This document shows positions 37,659 through 46,085 of a stretch of 64,000 nt of DNA, in pieces (the first letter of the stretch is position 1; every line of letters starts with the position of its first letter). The position numbers and the translations under genes were made by a program. The stretch is taken from the NCBI RefSeq assembly GCF_014653155.1, contig NZ_BNAF01000006.1, positions 124,001 through 188,000 on the forward strand. The letters run 5' to 3'. This DNA comes from Sphingobacterium griseoflavum (GTDB lineage: Bacteria; Bacteroidota; Bacteroidia; Sphingobacteriales; Sphingobacteriaceae). The notes beneath the pieces were generated by a model. The model saw only the letters and a list, made by a program, of their open reading frames with translations. It did no database searches and was not told the origin of the DNA.

Positions 37659-38735
37659 ATGACGATAACAAATACGAATACCAAAGATATGTCTTATTCT
37701 CCATCGTTTCCTGATGGCCCTTCAGGCGAGCAGTATAATGACCTGCTTGTCTTTTACAACGCATTTAACGATGGGCCTTTCGGATATATGTTTGTGGATC
37801 AGAATGCAAGAGCTCTCCATTTCAACAAAAAACTTTCCGAATTACTATGTTTGGAGCCTTCGTCCATCCACCATAAAACTGTTTTCGATTTTATGCTCGA
37901 TGAGGAGCACGATAGGCTACGCGCGTTTTTGGAGACGGCAGTCGAGCAATTTCAGGAGCCCCTCCGCATGGTTAAGGTGAAATGTGCAAAGAAAATCTTC
38001 CGCTTTGTAACAATATATCTCAAAAAGATTGCGGCAACATGGGATGGACGGGATTTATTTGTAATGTTGTTCTTGAAGAATGAATTTAATCCGCTCAGTG
38101 CATCGAAAGAGGAAAATGAAGCATTCTATCGGGCAATTATCGAGACACAAGAAGCTGAGCGTGAATTTATTGGAAAAAGTTTGCATGATAGTATAGCGCA
38201 AGAGCTGTATGCCATTCGGATAAATCTGCAACGTTATATCATGGACCATGGCCACGAAGAGCAGATTATGCCGATCAAAAAGATGCTGAACGATACGATA
38301 TTTAAGGTTCAAAATATTTCCAACGATTTGTTGCCGGCAGTGCTTCGGGACATGGGCCTTCAGAAAGCCGTTGATGATATGATATTTCGCTTGACTAGGC
38401 CTGATGTTCGATTTTTCGTAAAGATAGATCAGGCAATAGGGGACGAACGTCGCGAAATTCAGTTTTGTGTGTACCGCGTAGTGCAGGAATTGTTCCACAA
38501 TTCGCTTCGACACAGCCGGGCAAGCCGGATCAATCTGTTGGTGAAGGTGTCCGCAAAGACCATTGTAGTTACTGTAGAGGACAACGGCACGGGCTTTAGC
38601 AGCGACGTCAATGCTGCCCTGCAGTTGGGAACGGGGTTGCGCAACATACGCAATCGCATCGCACTTTACGCAGGCACGATGGATATGACCAGTTCGCGCA
38701 AAGGAAGCAGAATACAAATAAAATTATACATATAA
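37659..38735 (+). CDS. NarX/DesK-type sensor histidine kinase with PAS domain
   Basis: The 358-residue soluble kinase has a PAS domain at about 25-140 (AFNDGPFGYMFVDQNARALHFNKKLSELL). A HisKA_3 dimerisation helix follows with EFIGKSLHDSIAQELYAIRINLQ (His176 from the ATG at 37659), then a HATPase with ELFHNSLRHSRAS, DNGTGF and GTGLRNIRNRI. In-frame GTG at 37647 and ATG at 37689 are other possible starts. It is 21 bp upstream of a NarL-type response regulator, so the two form a two-component pair. Confidence 0.92.
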   Translation: MTITNTNTKDMSYSPSFPDGPSGEQYNDLLVFYNAFNDGPFGYMFVDQNARALHFNKKLSELLCLEPSSIHHKTVFDFMLDEEHDRLRAFLETAVEQFQEPLRMVKVKCAKKIFRFVTIYLKKIAATWDGRDLFVMLFLKNEFNPLSASKEENEAFYRAIIETQEAEREFIGKSLHDSIAQELYAIRINLQRYIMDHGHEEQIMPIKKMLNDTIFKVQNISNDLLPAVLRDMGLQKAVDDMIFRLTRPDVRFFVKIDQAIGDERREIQFCVYRVVQELFHNSLRHSRASRINLLVKVSAKTIVVTVEDNGTGFSSDVNAALQLGTGLRNIRNRIALYAGTMDMTSSRKGSRIQIKLYI

Positions 38736-38756
38736 CATTTTAAGCGGTATACATAT

Positions 38757-39413
38757 ATGATAAACATTATTCTTGCGGAAGATCATCTAGTCGTCCGAAA
38801 CGGAATAAAGCTATTGATCGATTCTCAGGACGACCTCACTGTCATCGGCGAAGCAAATAACGGAGAAGAGGTATTGGCGCTGCTCGACGAAGGGCTGCAG
38901 CCGGACATCGTGCTTTCCGATATTAGTATGAGTGGGATGGACGGACTGCAGCTGGTAGAACGCTTGAAGCGTGATCATCCCGGAATCAAGGTCATTATCC
39001 TTTCGATGATGAACAGTAGCCAACATGTGTTTCAAGCGTTCGATAAGGGCGCTCGTGGCTACCTTGTAAAAAATGTAGGTTACGACGAGTTGCTGTTCGC
39101 CATTCAGCACATACATATCGGAGGACGCTACCTTTGTGAAGAGCTTGCAATGATGCTTGTCGATAAGTTGAGCGACGCGCCGGCTGCGGCCGCCAATATC
39201 GAGGATCTCATGTCGGAAATGGATATTTCCGATAGAGAGCTAGAAGTCCTCCAGCTGATAAGTGAGGGGTATACCAATGTGGAAATTGCTGATCAATTGT
39301 TTTTGAGCAAGAGAACCGTTGAGGGGCATCGACAAAACTTGATCGATAAGACAGGCGTCAAGAATTCGGCAGCATTGATTAAGCTCGCCGTAAAGACAGG
39401 ATTGATCAAGTAG
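38757..39413 (+). CDS. NarL/FixJ-type response regulator
   Basis: The 218-residue protein has a receiver (IILAEDHLVVRNGI, phospho-acceptor Asp55 in IVLSDISMSG, VIILSMM, GYLVKN). Its LuxR-type HTH is DISDRELEVLQLISEGYTNVEIADQLFLSKRTVEGHRQNLIDKTGVKN. It is the partner of the preceding HisKA_3 kinase. No target operator is evident. Confidence 0.95.
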   Translation: MINIILAEDHLVVRNGIKLLIDSQDDLTVIGEANNGEEVLALLDEGLQPDIVLSDISMSGMDGLQLVERLKRDHPGIKVIILSMMNSSQHVFQAFDKGARGYLVKNVGYDELLFAIQHIHIGGRYLCEELAMMLVDKLSDAPAAAANIEDLMSEMDISDRELEVLQLISEGYTNVEIADQLFLSKRTVEGHRQNLIDKTGVKNSAALIKLAVKTGLIK

Positions 39414-39424
39414 TAAAGGCTTCG

Positions 39425-39458
39425 AAAAAAGGCGTTCTGCATCTAGAACGCCTTTTTT
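39425..39458. terminator. Bidirectional terminator after the response regulator
   Basis: A 14-bp perfect stem AAAAAAGGCGTTCT (39425-39438) with 39445-39458 and a 6-base loop. A and T runs on both flanks serve both the response regulator and the convergent membrane-protein gene. Confidence 0.93.
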
Positions 39459-39945
39459 ATGCATTATTCTTCTGTTGAATCATAGAACTTTTCAAAGCTT
39501 GGTAGGATAGGGGTAAAAGCAGAATTGCTGTCAATAAAAATATACTGCTTTCTTTTACCTCAACATCTTGGTAGCAGCCATATGTATAAAACCAGGGAAA
39601 AAGTCCCCATGAGGTGAAAGCTATGCGTGTTATCTCTTCATATAGCAATACACCTATTCCGCCGGAAATAAAATAGGGAAGAATAAGAGAGGCAGCGATC
39701 CAAGGAACCATGTATCCTTTCCGAACACCCATAATGCTTCCGATCTGGTATAGCCAACTGCCAAAAAGGGCGAGGTAGCAGATCAAAAGAATGCCCACCG
39801 TTAAAAGGCTCTGACTTGGCGTGGCATCACATGGAGAGAGTCCCCGATAAGGCGAGCCTAATGGTAGGAGAAAAATAGCGAATACTCCCCAGCCTATCGC
39901 ATAAAGTAGGCTATGTATAAGGAGGGAGGTCTTTTTTTGTTTCAT
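39457..39945 (-). CDS. Four-span membrane protein, unknown function
   Basis: Starting at the ATG at 39945 gives 162 residues with four hydrophobic helices: SLLIHSLLYAIGWGVFAIFLLPL, LLTVGILLICYLALFGSWLY, MVPWIAASLILPYFISGGIGVLLYE and SIFLLTAILLLPLSYQAL. The longer open frame upstream (to 40179) only reads through the DUF4267 gene in another frame. It begins 5 bp after the DUF4267 stop, so the two are an operon. Family not recognised. Confidence 0.75.
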   Translation of the reverse strand: MKQKKTSLLIHSLLYAIGWGVFAIFLLPLGSPYRGLSPCDATPSQSLLTVGILLICYLALFGSWLYQIGSIMGVRKGYMVPWIAASLILPYFISGGIGVLLYEEITRIAFTSWGLFPWFYTYGCYQDVEVKESSIFLLTAILLLPLSYQALKSSMIQQKNNA

Positions 39946-39950
39946 CAGTA

Positions 39951-40376
39951 TTAGTTTTTTCCTCGTAAACTTTCGTGGTTTTGGATCGATTCGGTCGAAG
40001 ATTTGTTTTGTAGTAATAAAGCCAGCGCAACAGCAATACTTATGATGATGGCAAAAACGTGAGGAATAGCTTGGGTAACCACGGTATACTTTTTCTCCAA
40101 AACGATGATGGTATCGACAAATGGAACAATAGGAGATATCAATAAAGATATCGACAAAGCTTTCGTTTGTTTGCTCCATGCTAATATGCAGATAAGTAGA
40201 CCCGACAGCAAATCACGTATGCCTTTCATATAATGAAATGAATAGTCGTATTGCTCATCGAAACGTAGACCATAACCCGCTTCCGCAAGTTCAGGAGCTA
40301 TTAAAAATCTTCCACCTATGAAGATTAAACCGAAACCCATTAGGTAAGCCATTGCGATGGCGATATGCTTTGTCAT
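39951..40376 (-). CDS. DUF4267 membrane protein
   Basis: This 141-residue protein with four predicted spans matches DUF4267. MGFGLIFIGGRFLIAPELAEAGYGLRF is the N-terminal signature (often G-x-x-x-x-F-P), then YMKGIRDLLSGLLICILAW, a third segment around ISLLISPIVPFVDTIIV and a last one, VFAIIISIAVALALLL. Function unknown; often near regulators of stress or redox response. A Crp/Fnr-family regulator lies immediately upstream in the same direction. Confidence 0.85.
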   Translation of the reverse strand: MTKHIAIAMAYLMGFGLIFIGGRFLIAPELAEAGYGLRFDEQYDYSFHYMKGIRDLLSGLLICILAWSKQTKALSISLLISPIVPFVDTIIVLEKKYTVVTQAIPHVFAIIISIAVALALLLQNKSSTESIQNHESLRGKN

Positions 40377-40446
40377 AATCGTATGTTGATTTAAACCACA
40401 AAGCTATGCGGATCTAACGCCGGATTCATGCACCCAAGTTACTAAA

Positions 40447-41025
40447 TCACTTGGCATGCAAAACGCGTCGTCGAATACGGCTGAGTGATTGCGGCTTCAC
40501 ACCTAAATAAGAGGCTATCTGGTATTGCGGCAGCCGCTGCTGCAAGTCTGGATATTCCTTTATGAATTTCTCATATCGAAAGGCAGGACTTTCGGTATAC
40601 ATCGAACTAAGGTCTCTTAACGTTTGTATGAAAACTTGCTCGATGGTAAGTCTGCCAAATCTTTCCCCGCACCTAACGGTTCGATATAGTATCTGTAAAT
40701 CCGTATAAGAGATTTGCAAAATCTCACAATCTTCTAATGCCTGGATAATTTTAGTCGATGGCGTTTGGGGTATAAAACTTTCGTTGTTGCAGACAAAGTC
40801 ATCCTCTTTACCGAACGCATAGATTCTGTCATTGCCATCTTGATTCACGTAGTAGCGAACAAGCCCTTTGAGGATAAAGCCGACGTGTTTACAGATCTGG
40901 CCATCTGCCAAAAAGAAATCTCCTTTTTTCAAATATTTCTTTTTCCATAAACAACTTATTTCATTGACTTCTTTTGGCGTCAATTCGACAACCGACCTGA
41001 TTTGTGCGATGAGTTTCTCTGCCAT
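40447..41025 (-). CDS. Crp/Fnr-family transcriptional regulator
   Basis: The 192-residue protein has an N-terminal cNMP-binding beta-roll (YLKKGDFFLADGQICKHVGFILKGLVRYYV..DRIYAFGKEDDF). Its C-terminal HTH is LQQRLPQYQIASYLGVKPQSLSRIRRR. No Fe-S cysteine cluster of the Fnr type is apparent. It lies 70 bp upstream of DUF4267 in the same direction and may control it. Confidence 0.92.
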   Translation of the reverse strand: MAEKLIAQIRSVVELTPKEVNEISCLWKKKYLKKGDFFLADGQICKHVGFILKGLVRYYVNQDGNDRIYAFGKEDDFVCNNESFIPQTPSTKIIQALEDCEILQISYTDLQILYRTVRCGERFGRLTIEQVFIQTLRDLSSMYTESPAFRYEKFIKEYPDLQQRLPQYQIASYLGVKPQSLSRIRRRVLHAK

Positions 41026-41374
41026 GATACGCCTAACCCGAAAAGATAAACCAAATTTGTTATAAACAGTTTGAAGTTAGTTAAATTTTGGTTTAGATGG
41101 TTTTAACTTTCGCAAGATTTACCGTGTTGCCATAATTAGAAAAGTCCAATCCCAGCTGTCGGAAAAATGGGGTACTTACAATAGGCTACCCGTTAGTAAC
41201 AAAGATCTAGAATCCTTCCAATCGACTTTTCAGTGGATATCTTTAACGCAATCTTTTACAGATGTTGGTTAGAGTCAAAAAACAACATTTCCCAAATTCT
41301 TTCTTCCAATAATTGAAAAAAAAGAAGGTGGTTGTTGTAGGAAGGTGAATGTAATGATCGATTCGGAAATGTGC
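41026..41374. other. Intergenic region, no gene or clear motif
   Basis: About 350 bp between the Crp-family gene and the Wzy-like gene. No reasonable open frame and no long inverted repeat apart from a short GGGGTAC..GTACCC-like match near 41170-41190. It marks the border into AT-rich sequence. Confidence 0.4.
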
Positions 41375-42949
41375 TTATGAACCTGCCTTTAGATAGGTCT
41401 TCATTTCAGTTATAATCTCCTGCACAGTTCTAGAATTAATTTTTATTTTCTTCAATACAATTTTATTGGCGATTTCTTTCGCACAATCATAGTCCCCTCG
41501 TTGGTAATAGACATGGAAAAGGCCATAAAGAGGTACGAACCTATTAGGACACATATTGCTTGCCGACAGATAAATCTTCTCAGCAATTCCGTATTCTCGC
41601 AACATCAAAAAGTTGTATGCGGTTAATATCTCAAGTTCGTAATCACCTAATTTATGCCGAAGTGACAAACAAATCGATTTGCTTTTTTCGTAATTTCCTA
41701 TCTTATTTAAAATAACGGAATAGTTGTACAAAAAAGTATTGTCATTTTTCTTGATAACGTATAGTCGATCGTATTTTTTTTCTATAAAAGAGTTTAGTGC
41801 TTTTCCAGCTATATCATTTAGTTGAAACCATTCCATTTCTACCCTTATTCTTTTAACTTGTAAATAAACAGCGAAGATGGTGAGTACGAATACAGACGCT
41901 TTTACGCCAAAAAGAATGCCCCGGAACCGAAACGCCGCTTGAAACAATCGTTCAAAAAAAACTGACTCCAAGATTGTCATTATCAAGATCAGCCATGAAA
42001 ATGGATACCGAGAAGGGTATGAAAACATACCAAAACAAATGATAGAAAAAGTTGCAAGTGCTAGACATTTAAATAAAAGTGATCCTCGATCGATATCACG
42101 CAATATCAAATATAACAAAATGATGATGAAAAGTGTTCCTGCAAAGCCGAAACTAATCAACAAATTCAATATTTCATTGAATGGCATTTTGACATTGTCT
42201 GCTAAATCCTTAAAAATGCTGTCGGAATGGCCTTCAAAATAATTTCTTTGAAAGTACATGTATTTTTTTGAAAATCCATTTAAACCGTGCCCAAAAATTG
42301 GACTATCTATTATCATGTCAACAGAACACTTCCAAACAAACAATCTACCTAACCCCGAGTTTATGTTAATGAAAAAAAGAGATCCTAAAAGAATTAACGA
42401 TGCGATGAAAATTTTTTTAAAAGGAATAAATCTTCTATAGACATGTATCGATACTACAACGGTCGTAATTATAGCTGTTCTCGACCGTGTTAATAATACT
42501 GCTATTAAAATTAATATAAGTACGATTAAAATAATTTTATTCAAATCTTGTCTAGATTTTCCCAGCAAAATAGAATAACATATGCAAAGAGAAGATGCTA
42601 GACCAGCGGTGTTATCAAAATTTCCTCTAATCATATAACGTTCGTTTGACCCTATATTAGAGAAGAATTGAAACATCGTAGAAAATGCTAAAGCAATACC
42701 ACATAAAGTTATGATTTCAAAAAAATAAAACTTACCTCCACTGAAACCATAAATTCTGCAAAGTAAGTAAATTGGCACGAATAAAGTGAAGAAAAATTGC
42801 GAAAACAAATGTTTAGAGTAAATGTCGCCATCTATTATAGCTAAAGTAGGCATCAATAATGCACAAATACAAGCAGAAAAGATGAGAAAATTTACGACCG
42901 CATAAATCATCACATGAGCGAAATTTATATAATGAGTTTTCTGGAACAT
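41375..42949 (-). CDS. O-antigen ligase/Wzy_C-like membrane protein with C-terminal TPRs
   Basis: The 524-residue protein has about 10-12 transmembrane helices (1-365). The Wzy_C region has DNTAGLASSLCICYSILLGKSRQ, LTRSRTAIITTVVVS and the periplasmic-loop signature GLGRLFVWKCSVDMIIDSPIFGHGLNGFSKKY. TPR-like helices fill about 395-520 (YNYSVILNKIGNYEKSKSICLSL; ILTAYNFLMLREYGIAEKIYLSAS; FHVYYQRGDYDCAKEIA). PF04932 proteins are O-antigen ligases, polymerases or PglL-type protein O-oligosaccharyltransferases. It follows, after a hairpin, the gene of an exported Ser/Thr-rich lipoprotein. Both are visibly more AT-rich than their surroundings. Confidence 0.85.
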   Translation of the reverse strand: MFQKTHYINFAHVMIYAVVNFLIFSACICALLMPTLAIIDGDIYSKHLFSQFFFTLFVPIYLLCRIYGFSGGKFYFFEIITLCGIALAFSTMFQFFSNIGSNERYMIRGNFDNTAGLASSLCICYSILLGKSRQDLNKIILIVLILILIAVLLTRSRTAIITTVVVSIHVYRRFIPFKKIFIASLILLGSLFFININSGLGRLFVWKCSVDMIIDSPIFGHGLNGFSKKYMYFQRNYFEGHSDSIFKDLADNVKMPFNEILNLLISFGFAGTLFIIILLYLILRDIDRGSLLFKCLALATFSIICFGMFSYPSRYPFSWLILIMTILESVFFERLFQAAFRFRGILFGVKASVFVLTIFAVYLQVKRIRVEMEWFQLNDIAGKALNSFIEKKYDRLYVIKKNDNTFLYNYSVILNKIGNYEKSKSICLSLRHKLGDYELEILTAYNFLMLREYGIAEKIYLSASNMCPNRFVPLYGLFHVYYQRGDYDCAKEIANKIVLKKIKINSRTVQEIITEMKTYLKAGS

Positions 42950-42981
42950 TGTTTTATTATTTCAACATCCACCTTAGATGT

Positions 42982-43012
42982 AAAAAGGCTGTCTAAAATA
43001 GTCAGCCTTTAT
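42982..43012 (-). terminator. Terminator/attenuator between the lipoprotein and Wzy_C genes
   Basis: AAAGGCTG (42984-42991) pairs with CAGCCTTT (43003-43010). On the minus strand the stem is followed by a T run. It lies between the lipoprotein stop and the Wzy_C start, so it should limit read-through. Confidence 0.7.
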
Positions 43013-43016
43013 CTAA

Positions 43017-44066
43017 TTAGTTTAAGGAACCGGTTGTTAGGTATTCGCTTCCGCTTTGTCCAAGCGCACCTCCTGGCACTGATATGCTAATACCCGTTCC
43101 GCTACCGTTCAACGTCATAGTTGCTCCATCGCTTACTCCAATAGCGTAACCAAATGCGCAGTGCCCATTTATGCCCGGTGTAAAACTACCAATACTCGTA
43201 GCTGCAACGGCTCTATAGCCCGCGTTTGCAGTTTCGTAGTTGCGGGATGAATATGTGGTCATAGATTTCTTACCTTGCGCATTTTTTGTTCCATATACAG
43301 TTAGTGTCGCTGTTGCTTGCGCCCCAATACTATTGGTCCAAGTTCGCTTAGTAATTGATTTGCTGAAATAATAAGACAGCGTTCCGTCACCTGAATTCTC
43401 GGAGTTCTTTGCAGTAGCTGAAAATGATGCCAGATGACCTTCATTTCTTGATATGCTGGTGGTGAAACTAATGTTTGACAAGAAATCATCGTATATAACA
43501 GCTCCTATTGCGTCAGAAACTACACAATTACTTTTATAGAACTTGCCTTGATGTAGCCAATTTATTTCTATCAGTTTTAGTGTATTATCAAATGAAACGG
43601 AATTCAAAATTTCACTTTTACGCAGGTTTTTTAATATAGCAATCTCTTTTCTTGATCCTATTTTTTCTATTGTAAAATTCCCCACAATAGCAGTGTCAAC
43701 CACCGTAATCGGGGAGAAGTCGTTTTCAGAAATCTTAATATTCGTTAACCACTCCAAATCATTTTTTGAGATGCTGTAATCGATAAGTCTTAAACCGTTG
43801 GCGTGAAGAATACCAAAGGCCCCTCCTTCATTTTTGGCAAATTCCAATTGATCTTGCCATGATGTAAAAGCCCCTTGATAAAATTCTTTTAACGCTATTG
43901 GAGCTTCACCAGGTTCTTTAAGGGCTTTTGAGTTTGAATCGAATGTCTCTAACTGATAATCGCCCGTTTGGGAGCATGACAAGGTCAATAATATCATAGC
44001 GAAAAAAATACCGAAAAGGAAAAAATTGATTTTGAAGCCTTTATTGGGAAAAATAATAAAATTCAT
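43017..44066 (-). CDS. Exported Ser/Thr-rich lipoprotein, unknown function
   Basis: The 349-residue protein has an SPII signal with lipid Cys31 (MILLTLSC). The N-terminal half is mixed alpha/beta (LKEFYQGAFTSWQDQLEFAKNEGG..GLRLIDYSISKNDLEW). The C-terminal third is rich in Ser, Thr, Gly and aromatic residues with many short repeats of beta type (SYYFSKSITKRTWTNSIGAQATATLTVYG..SGTGISISVPGGALGQSGS). No family is recognised. One DTA tripeptide (VVDTAIVG) fits the Bacteroidota O-glycosylation motif D-S/T-A/I/L/V/M/T. It is immediately upstream of the Wzy_C-TPR gene, hinting at a dedicated pair (inference). Confidence 0.75.
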   Translation of the reverse strand: MNFIIFPNKGFKINFFLFGIFFAMILLTLSCSQTGDYQLETFDSNSKALKEPGEAPIALKEFYQGAFTSWQDQLEFAKNEGGAFGILHANGLRLIDYSISKNDLEWLTNIKISENDFSPITVVDTAIVGNFTIEKIGSRKEIAILKNLRKSEILNSVSFDNTLKLIEINWLHQGKFYKSNCVVSDAIGAVIYDDFLSNISFTTSISRNEGHLASFSATAKNSENSGDGTLSYYFSKSITKRTWTNSIGAQATATLTVYGTKNAQGKKSMTTYSSRNYETANAGYRAVAATSIGSFTPGINGHCAFGYAIGVSDGATMTLNGSGTGISISVPGGALGQSGSEYLTTGSLN

Positions 44067-44665
44067 AACTTAATAATTAATGCGTGCGATGTAAAAAATT
44101 GATCTCCTATAATACGTTTCTCCTTTATTTGTTTTGCTATAAGGAGTATCGTTAGTAATGACAGTACCGCTAGGGTGGTTGTCGTATACTATATATTTTA
44201 CAATTGATAATACAAATCATGATCGGGATATGTTTAATCTAAAATCTTACATCTGGTTGTTTTTATTCTTATCAGTTTATATCGTATCAATTTCCAAAGG
44301 CCTAAAAAATTATTGTGTTTAAAACCTAATTTCCATCAATGAAGCATTCTCATAATCGCACTATCAAATGTACGAAATTTTTAACTTTTAAATTAAAAAA
44401 AAGTAAATTAAAAATATCATCAAGTTTCAAATAACGATAAATAGTGAATTTTTATTGAATTAATAGCGAGTATGTTTTCTTTTATAAGATTATATTCTCG
44501 CAAGGATAGTGCGTATTATGCGAGCTTAAGTGTGAGGAGGATTACAGAAAACGCGGTTTAGCATTTGATGTCTAGGCCGATAGTTTATGTACTAAATCAA
44601 AAGATCTAGTCCTTACCTGAATAGCAAAAAATATCGAACACTTGACAAACTCAGGTGCCGGATTT
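44067..44665. other. AT-rich non-coding region before the islet
   Basis: It presumably contains the lipoprotein promoter. A 54-codon frame (44158-44322, one hydrophobic segment) is the only open stretch of note and is weak. CTCGCA/TGCGAG arms at about 44497-44524 could form a hairpin. Otherwise nothing seen. Confidence 0.35.
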
Positions 44666-44681
44666 GTGATCCCGCTGGGAT
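44666..44681. repeat. Left 16-bp direct repeat, putative att site (tRNA-Lys 3' end copy)
   Basis: GTGATCCCGCTGGGAT is identical to 47917-47932, which is the 3' part of the tRNA-Lys gene (T-arm 3' strand, acceptor strand and discriminator). The flanking bases differ on both sides, so the match is exactly 16 bp. This is the expected structure of the distal attachment site left when an element inserts at a tRNA 3' end. Confidence 0.65.
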
Positions 44682-44774
44682 ATTTTGCGTCGCTCCACCC
44701 CGTACGCAAGGCGGCAAAGTGCTTCGCGATGTTCGAACCCATCCCAGCCCTCTGTTCGAACTCCATCGAGGCAC

Positions 44775-44807
44775 AAAAAAAGCCCAATCTTTCGATTGAG
44801 CTTTTTT
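44775..44807. terminator. A/T-flanked hairpin inside the islet's left end
   Basis: AAAAAAGC..AATC with GATT..GCTTTTTT, loop TTTC and a single C/A mismatch, forms a bidirectional terminator-like hairpin. The sequences around it contain several TTCGAAC motifs (44729-44770) and a CTCGAAC (44828) that look like tRNA T-loop relics. Confidence 0.6.
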
Positions 44808-45010
44808 GTGAACCCACAGGTGCAAAACTCGAACTCTTTACTTTGAGATTAGATGTTTTGAAGCCAATTACAGGCAGGTCAAAGCGGACGTTATGCATAT
44901 ATTTGTAGAAAGCGAGATGGAGAGGATAAAGAATAACCCCGATTTACAGCATTTGATACAACAGGAGTGAATTAGTGCCAATTCACCGTTAAACATTAAT
45001 CCAAATTTTC

Positions 45011-45018
45011 TATCTTTG
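45011..45018 (+). promoter_or_regulatory. Bacteroidota -7 promoter element upstream of the methyltransferase gene
   Basis: TATCTTTG matches TAnnTTTG exactly. No matching TTTG at the usual 19-base distance is present, so the call rests on the -7 element and position, which would give a leader of about 220 bases. Confidence 0.4.
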
Positions 45019-45090
45019 TGGTCTGTTATACTATATCTAACATATTATCTGGTCTTACTCGAAAGACACCTCTAAAAACAGAGTGATTAA

Positions 45091-45119
45091 TGCATTGAAA
45101 TCTTTTGATTTCTAATGCA
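45091..45119 (+). promoter_or_regulatory. Leader hairpin of the methyltransferase gene
   Basis: TGCATT + GAAATC pair with GATTTC + AATGCA (one bulged T), 12 bp in all with loop TTTT, in the presumed 5' leader. It is not followed by a T run. It could be an attenuation or RNA-stability element. Confidence 0.45.
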
Positions 45120-45245
45120 CAGATAATCCTATCGACTTATTTCTTAATCTTAATCTTAAACAAAACAAACGATTATCAAATCGATTGCATGATCACTTTT
45201 GCGGTGTATTCAACATTTCAAAATGTGGTGACACAATGAATAAAA

Positions 45246-46085
45246 ATGAATAGTAAACAGTTAATAAGTAGAGATATAGAGCTATTTTACAATAGAGCAT
45301 CCGAAGAAACTCGACTTGACAAGGGAATGGGTGTATTTGAGTTTGAAAGAATTAAATCACTCATAGAAAAATATATACCAACTTCATCTTCAAAAATAAT
45401 AGACATTGGTGGCGGTACGGGAAAGTATTCGGAATGGCTTGCTAAAAAAGGACATCAAGTTCATTTGGTAGAGCCAGTTGCAAAACATATAAAAATAGCC
45501 CAAAACAGAGCGAATAGATTGAAGAAAAGATTTTCTGTACACTTAGGAGAAGCTCGAAAATTGGAATTTCCAAATAATTATGCAGACCTAATAATACTGC
45601 ACGGCCCTCTTTATCATCTTCAAAAAAAAGAGGATAGAGATTTAGCCATTTGCGAAGCTAAACGTATTTTAAAAAATAATGGAATTATTTTGGGGTTTGC
45701 CATTAACTATACTGCATCAACATTGGTTGGTCTTTTAAACGGCCTAATTCACAAAAAACCATTTTTTGAAATGTGCAAAGAAGAATTAATAAGGGGTATA
45801 CATAATCCACCTCATGATTTCCCTTGGCTTTTAGCTGAAGCATTTTATCATAATCCCGAACAGCTAAAAGATGAATTTATAAATCAAGACTTAACCTATC
45901 TAAATACTTATGCGGTTGAAGGTATGGCATGGCTGGATAAAGAATACTTTGCCAATATGCTGAATAACAAAAAACGAAGAACATTAATGGAACTTATTCA
46001 AGTTACTGAAAACGATAGCTATCTTTTATCCTTTAGTCCACACATGATGATAGCTGTGCAAAAAAAATGTAATTATGGAAAATAA
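45246..46085 (+). CDS. Class I SAM-dependent methyltransferase (islet cargo)
   Basis: The 279-residue protein has a Rossmann methyltransferase core: motif I KIIDIGGGTGKYSEW (51-65), the acidic post-I residue in VHLVEPV, EARKLEFPNNYADLIILHGPLYHL (motif IV-like), and RILKNNGIILGFA. The C-terminal half has a helical cap (NPPHDFPWLLAEAFYHNPEQL). It resembles small-molecule methyltransferases of the Methyltransf_11 type; no rRNA-, DNA- or Erm-type signature is evident. AT-rich codon use differs from the chromosome. Its last codons overlap the start of the 70-aa gene by 11 bp. Confidence 0.88.
   Translation: MNSKQLISRDIELFYNRASEETRLDKGMGVFEFERIKSLIEKYIPTSSSKIIDIGGGTGKYSEWLAKKGHQVHLVEPVAKHIKIAQNRANRLKKRFSVHLGEARKLEFPNNYADLIILHGPLYHLQKKEDRDLAICEAKRILKNNGIILGFAINYTASTLVGLLNGLIHKKPFFEMCKEELIRGIHNPPHDFPWLLAEAFYHNPEQLKDEFINQDLTYLNTYAVEGMAWLDKEYFANMLNNKKRRTLMELIQVTENDSYLLSFSPHMMIAVQKKCNYGK

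Noticed and set aside
38055..38717. 220-codon minus-strand frame inside the NarX-like kinase gene
   Set aside because: Antisense to a well-supported kinase; Cys/Ile/Tyr-rich shadow sequence.
39946..40179. N-terminal extension of the four-span membrane protein
   Set aside because: Lies entirely in another frame of the DUF4267 gene; composition (Cys/His/Tyr-rich) is that of a shadow frame.
44158..44322. 54-codon frame with one hydrophobic segment (MTVPLGWLSYTIY start)
   Set aside because: Single weak frame in AT-rich sequence, poorly spaced AAGGAG, no recognised family; could be real but not supported.
44572..44908. Open frames of 70-108 codons on both strands
   Set aside because: They overlap each other, contain a terminator hairpin and tRNA-like motifs, and lack protein-like composition; treated as non-coding islet end.
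45246..46085. Erm-type rRNA methyltransferase or DNA methylase
   Set aside because: Motif I and IV context fit a general class I methyltransferase; no NLPY/N-P-P-Y or Erm signature is seen.
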